Assembly (NCBI GenBank): GCA_049430265.1
Contig: JBMTBW010000029.1
Location: 1 to 8,631, forward strand
Length of the DNA: 8,631 bases
Source of the DNA: MAG-120802 sp049430265
Lineage (GTDB): Bacteria > Actinomycetota > Actinomycetes > Nanopelagicales > Nanopelagicaceae
Reading direction: 5' to 3'
Below are positions 5,940 to 8,631 of the stretch, one piece after another. How positions within the stretch are numbered: the stretch's first letter is position 1; every line of letters begins with the position of its first letter. A program made the position numbers and the translations under genes. The notes under the pieces were generated by a model. The model did not search any database. It worked only from the letters and a program-made list of their open reading frames with translations, and had not been told where the DNA came from.

Positions 5940-7305
5940 GTTCAAAGTAGCTATCTATAACGCCATCAATTCTTGCTTTAGGAGATATTTCCTTTACTTC
6001 ACCAAGAGACCAGCTAGGCACTTCGTCCTTACCACTTAAAGCCCAGGCTGCTTGTTTCGCTGCTCCATCAGCCACATACTCACCAATTGGTGGAATGTGA
6101 ATGTTTCTTCCAAACAAATCAGCAGATATCTGCTGTACTGCAGAATTCTTAGCAGCTCCTCCAATTAGTAAAATCCTGGAATAACTAACACCTTGTCTCT
6201 CGACAGCCTTTGCGGCATAAATCATTCCAGCAATAACACCTTCGATAGAGGCGCGCGCAATATTCGCTTTTGTGAAATTACTATGCGTTATTCCAAAAAA
6301 GGAGCCTTTAGCACTTGGCTTATTGGGAGTCCGCTCGCCATCAAAGTGAGGAATGATTCTTAAACCCTCTGCTCCAACTTTTGCAGAGAGAGCAAGAGAG
6401 CTAAATTCTTCAAATGTGAGCGAAAGACTCTTGGCAACTGTGTTAAAGATTTTTGCAGCGTTTAAGGTGCAAGCAAGAGGAAGAAAATTGCCTGTCGCAT
6501 CTGCAAAGCCTGCAACTTCGCCAGATGAGTCATGAGTCGAACTCTTTGAAATAGCAAAAGCTGTGCCACTGGTTCCAAGTGAAATAACTAAATCACCTAA
6601 AGATGCACCTAAACCAAGGGCCGCACCTGCATTATCTCCAGCTCCAGCAGCTATCGGGATTGAATTAGTGCTAGTTGCTCCAAATTGATTTGGCGCAATG
6701 ATTTTTGGCAAAATGATTTCCTGATTGGTTCTTATTGCTGTTGCCAGAATATCTAGGCAATACTCGTTTTTTCTTGAATCAAAATATCCGGTGCCAGATG
6801 CATCAGAGCGATCAGTAAATAAGGTCTCTATCGACTTGGCGCCCGAAAGTTTCCAAGAGAGCCAATCATGAGGAAGAGCAATCGCAGCAACTCTATTGGC
6901 ATTTGCTTTCTCGCTATCTGCAAGCCACCTCACCTTTGATGCAGTAAATGAGGCAACTAATTGAGAACCAGTACGAAGGGCAATATCTGGAATCTCTCCA
7001 TTTAAATCCTCAGCCGCCTTATCTGAGCGAGTGTCATTCCAGAGAAGGGCATCTCGAATTACTGTCCCATCTTTATCTAGTGCAATCATGCCGTGCTGTT
7101 GACCAGCAATTGAAATCGCTGAAATCTTATGAGAACTTAACTCATCAAGAGCCTCTGTGAGAGCCTTCCACCAGAGCTGCGGGTTAACTTCACTTCCATC
7201 TGGGTGCGGCCTTGAAGTTGATGCAACTGCTTCACCACTATCAGCATCTCGCAATACAACTTTTACTGATTGAGTTGAGGAATCAACGCCTGCAACTATC
7301 GGCAT
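5920..7305 (-). CDS. xylB: Xylulokinase (FGGY family)
   Basis: This 461-residue cytosolic kinase phosphorylates D-xylulose with ATP to D-xylulose 5-phosphate, which enters the pentose phosphate pathway. FGGY marks in order: GVDSSTQSVK (6-15), the xylulokinase-typical AGQQHGM (67-73) with ALLWNDTRS (86-94), GAGDNAG (221-227) with D224 as catalytic base, SLGTSGTA (242-249), and LIGGAAKN (380-387) in the ATP site. It is slightly short for the family (about 480-500) but complete. The ATG lies five bases after the xylA stop with no clear Shine-Dalgarno, so reinitiation by ribosomes finishing xylA is likely. Its 3' end overlaps the hexosaminidase gene on the other strand. The specific call over other FGGY sugars is supported by the xylA neighbour. 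Confidence 0.94.
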   Translation of the reverse strand: MPIVAGVDSSTQSVKVVLRDADSGEAVASTSRPHPDGSEVNPQLWWKALTEALDELSSHKISAISIAGQQHGMIALDKDGTVIRDALLWNDTRSDKAAEDLNGEIPDIALRTGSQLVASFTASKVRWLADSEKANANRVAAIALPHDWLSWKLSGAKSIETLFTDRSDASGTGYFDSRKNEYCLDILATAIRTNQEIILPKIIAPNQFGATSTNSIPIAAGAGDNAGAALGLGASLGDLVISLGTSGTAFAISKSSTHDSSGEVAGFADATGNFLPLACTLNAAKIFNTVAKSLSLTFEEFSSLALSAKVGAEGLRIIPHFDGERTPNKPSAKGSFFGITHSNFTKANIARASIEGVIAGMIYAAKAVERQGVSYSRILLIGGAAKNSAVQQISADLFGRNIHIPPIGEYVADGAAKQAAWALSGKDEVPSWSLGEVKEISPKARIDGVIDSYFELISLSL

Positions 7306-7310
7306 AGTTT

Positions 7311-8462
7311 CTAGTAAACACCGATTAGATATTCCAGGGCTAGCTGATCAAGTTCCTCATAGTGATAGCCACGCTTTCCTGCCGCTTCCACATCAAAACT
7401 CTCTCCTGCAATCTCTTTCCAGCCCTCACCCTTTGCAACAGTTGGCTGAAGCAGCTCATTAACACCTGATTTCTCAAGAGCTGCAGCAGTTCTTGGATCA
7501 GCTCTAAATGCTCTGGCTCGCTCCTGCAAGATTATGTAGGTACGCATATTTGCAGTTGCTGAAGCCCAGACACCATCATCGCTTTCGGTTCTCATTGGTT
7601 TGTAATCAAAATGCTTAGGACCTTCATAGTTATAGCGCTCCAGCAGATCAACAAGGAAGAAGGCTGATTTGAGATCGCCATGGCCAAAGACTAAATCTTG
7701 GTCGTATTTAGGACCATGCTGGCCATTTAGATCAATATGGAAGAGTTTTTTATGGAATAGGGCTTGTCCGATTCCATGAACAAAATTCAGTCCTGCCATC
7801 TGCTCATGGCCAACTTCAGGATTTAATCCAACTAATTCTGGATGATCAAGAGAATTAATAAAGGCGAGCGCATGACCAATAGTTGGAAGGAAGATATCGC
7901 CGCGAGGTTCATTTGGTTTTGGCTCCATTGCAAACTTAATGTCATAGCCTTTATCAATAACAAATTGACCAAGAATATTAAAAGCCTCACGCATCCTCTC
8001 AAGTGCTACCACAGGATCTTTGCCGATATCAGTCTCTGCTCCCTCACGTCCGCCCCAACAGACATAGGTATGAGCGCCTAGCTCCACAGCTAATTCAATA
8101 TTTGTCATTACTTTTCTTATTGCATACCTGCGAATATCTCTATTGTTAGAAGTAAATGCGCCATCTTTAAAAACAGGATGGCTAAATAAATTGGTTGTTG
8201 CCATCGGAACTTTCATCCCATTTTCATCAAGTGCTTTTTTAAAACGAGCAATATGTGCTGCGCGATCTGATGTTGATGAACCAAATGGAATTAAGTCATC
8301 ATCATGGAATGTGACTCCATATGCCCCGCGCTTTGCTAACTCACTAACTGTGCGAATTGGATCAAGGGCTGCTCTAGTGGCATCTCCAAATGGATCGCGG
8401 GCTTGCCACCCAACAGTCCAAAGGCCGAATGTGAATTTATCTGCTGGTGTTGGATTTCTCAT
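7311..8462 (-). CDS. xylA: Xylose isomerase, actinobacterial class I type
   Basis: This 383-residue cytosolic enzyme interconverts D-xylose and D-xylulose using two divalent metals. It aligns with the Streptomyces enzyme one residue behind in numbering. The active site is complete: H53 and D56 (FHDDDL), W15 and W136, F93, and F25 from the neighbouring subunit. Metal ligands are E180, E216, H219, D244, D254, D256 and D286, with K182 in EPKPNEPRGD. The length is that of the short class I form, with no N-terminal insert. The ATG at 8462 has no Shine-Dalgarno directly before it; instead TAGGCT sits six bases upstream, so the mRNA may be leaderless. It heads a two-gene unit with xylB. No xylose regulator or xylose transporter gene is next to it. 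Confidence 0.97.
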   Translation of the reverse strand: MRNPTPADKFTFGLWTVGWQARDPFGDATRAALDPIRTVSELAKRGAYGVTFHDDDLIPFGSSTSDRAAHIARFKKALDENGMKVPMATTNLFSHPVFKDGAFTSNNRDIRRYAIRKVMTNIELAVELGAHTYVCWGGREGAETDIGKDPVVALERMREAFNILGQFVIDKGYDIKFAMEPKPNEPRGDIFLPTIGHALAFINSLDHPELVGLNPEVGHEQMAGLNFVHGIGQALFHKKLFHIDLNGQHGPKYDQDLVFGHGDLKSAFFLVDLLERYNYEGPKHFDYKPMRTESDDGVWASATANMRTYIILQERARAFRADPRTAAALEKSGVNELLQPTVAKGEGWKEIAGESFDVEAAGKRGYHYEELDQLALEYLIGVY

Positions 8463-8504
8463 GGGGTGAGCCTAACGATTTTGCTCACCTACTAGAATAC
8501 GAAG
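8463..8504. promoter_or_regulatory. Compact divergent promoter region between xylA and the cupin gene
   Basis: Forty-two bases separate the two start codons. On the plus strand TAGAAT (8493-8498) is a good -10 box six bases before GTG at 8505. On the minus strand TAGGCT (8474-8469) fits TANNNT and is also six bases before the xylA ATG. Both spacings fit leaderless transcripts, which are common in actinobacteria. No clear -35 boxes are seen. Confidence 0.6.
8465..8489. repeat. Inverted repeat, possible operator in the xylA promoter
   Basis: GGTGAGC (8465-8471) and GCTCACC (8483-8489) are perfect 7-base arms 11 bases apart. The left arm overlaps the proposed xylA -10 box, and the right arm ends three bases before the -10 box of the opposite gene. 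A bound regulator could affect both. It could also be an mRNA hairpin if xylA transcription starts further upstream. It does not resemble the NagR/DasR-type site at 1355. Confidence 0.5.
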
Positions 8505-8631
8505 GTGCTAGAAAAATCAGATCGCCCTTGGGGTCGCTATGAAGTCTTGCAGGAGAGCCCATTTCATAAGGTGAAGTGCATCTGGGTTAGTCCAGGAAAG
8601 CGCCTTTCCTATCAGCGCCACCAGAAGCGCT
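8505..8631 (+). CDS. Mannose-6-phosphate isomerase type II cupin-domain protein, 5' part only
   Basis: Forty-two codons are visible before the window ends. The N-terminus has the cupin signature of type II phosphomannose isomerases: RPWGRYEVL (7-15), VSPGKRLSYQRH (28-39) and R42, which precedes the expected E-H-W segment; H39 should be a metal ligand. An in-frame TAG at 8493-8495 lies four codons upstream, so GTG at 8505 is the first possible start, and the protein begins directly with the cupin. It is therefore a stand-alone cupin or lacks the usual N-terminal mannose-1-phosphate guanylyltransferase domain. The likely role is fructose 6-phosphate/mannose 6-phosphate conversion for GDP-mannose supply. 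There is no Shine-Dalgarno, but a -10 box sits just before the start. The family call is good; the full length is unknown. Confidence 0.82.
   Translation, partial: MLEKSDRPWGRYEVLQESPFHKVKCIWVSPGKRLSYQRHQKR

Noticed and set aside
5900..5960. A terminator at the junction of the glycosidase and xylulokinase genes.
   Set aside because: Only very short imperfect pairings are present and there is no T run on either strand.
8143..8469. Open frame of 108 codons on the plus strand opposite the xylose isomerase gene.
   Set aside because: It is antisense to conserved active-site sequence of xylA and shows no protein family features.
1..8631. Mobile elements, CRISPR arrays, tRNA or rRNA genes, or signs of recent gene transfer.
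   Set aside because: No transposase or integrase, no regular repeats, no cloverleaf or conserved rRNA sequence seen, and base use looks even across the window by eye.

Overview
The window looks like a compact chromosomal segment of a low-to-moderate GC actinobacterium. A streamlined freshwater lineage such as the acI/Nanopelagicales group is my best guess. This rests on actinobacterial-type protein families in an AT-leaning genome, gene gaps of a few bases, start-stop overlaps and apparently leaderless promoters. The taxon is inferred, not proven. No mobile element, CRISPR array, tRNA or rRNA is visible, and no stretch over 300 bases lacks a gene.

Layout: (1) 1-534 (+) is the 3' part of a Sua5-type threonylcarbamoyl-AMP synthase gene, cut by the window edge. 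(2) 552-1265 (-) encodes a GntR/HutC-family repressor with a UTRA sugar-phosphate sensor domain. (3) 1266-1421 is a divergent control region with a near-perfect NagR/DasR-type operator and a 5'-leader hairpin over the first of two Shine-Dalgarno copies. (4) 1422-5939 (+) is an operon for a sugar-binding protein, two MalF/MalG-type permeases and a cytoplasmic family-3 beta-N-acetylhexosaminidase. A strong stem-loop lies between the binding protein and the permeases, and the last three genes overlap. (5) 5920-8462 (-) is a xylA-xylB pair (xylose isomerase, xylulokinase), tail to tail with the glycosidase gene and overlapping it by 20 bases. (6) 8463-8504 is a 42-base divergent promoter region with an inverted repeat. 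(7) 8505 to the window end (+) is the start of a mannose-6-phosphate-isomerase-type cupin gene.

Function: region 2-4 has the same layout as the Streptomyces dasR-dasABC-dasD locus (repressor divergent from binding protein, two permeases and an N-acetylglucosaminidase). The likely job is uptake of a GlcNAc disaccharide such as chitobiose, cleavage to GlcNAc in the cytoplasm, and derepression by a GlcN/GlcNAc phosphate. The transport ATPase is not encoded here and must come from elsewhere, as with the shared MsiK ATPase in Streptomyces. The xylAB genes convert D-xylose to xylulose 5-phosphate for the pentose phosphate pathway. I see no wholly new system. The most interesting material is regulatory: the operator, the leader hairpin, the intercistronic stem and the paired leaderless promoters.
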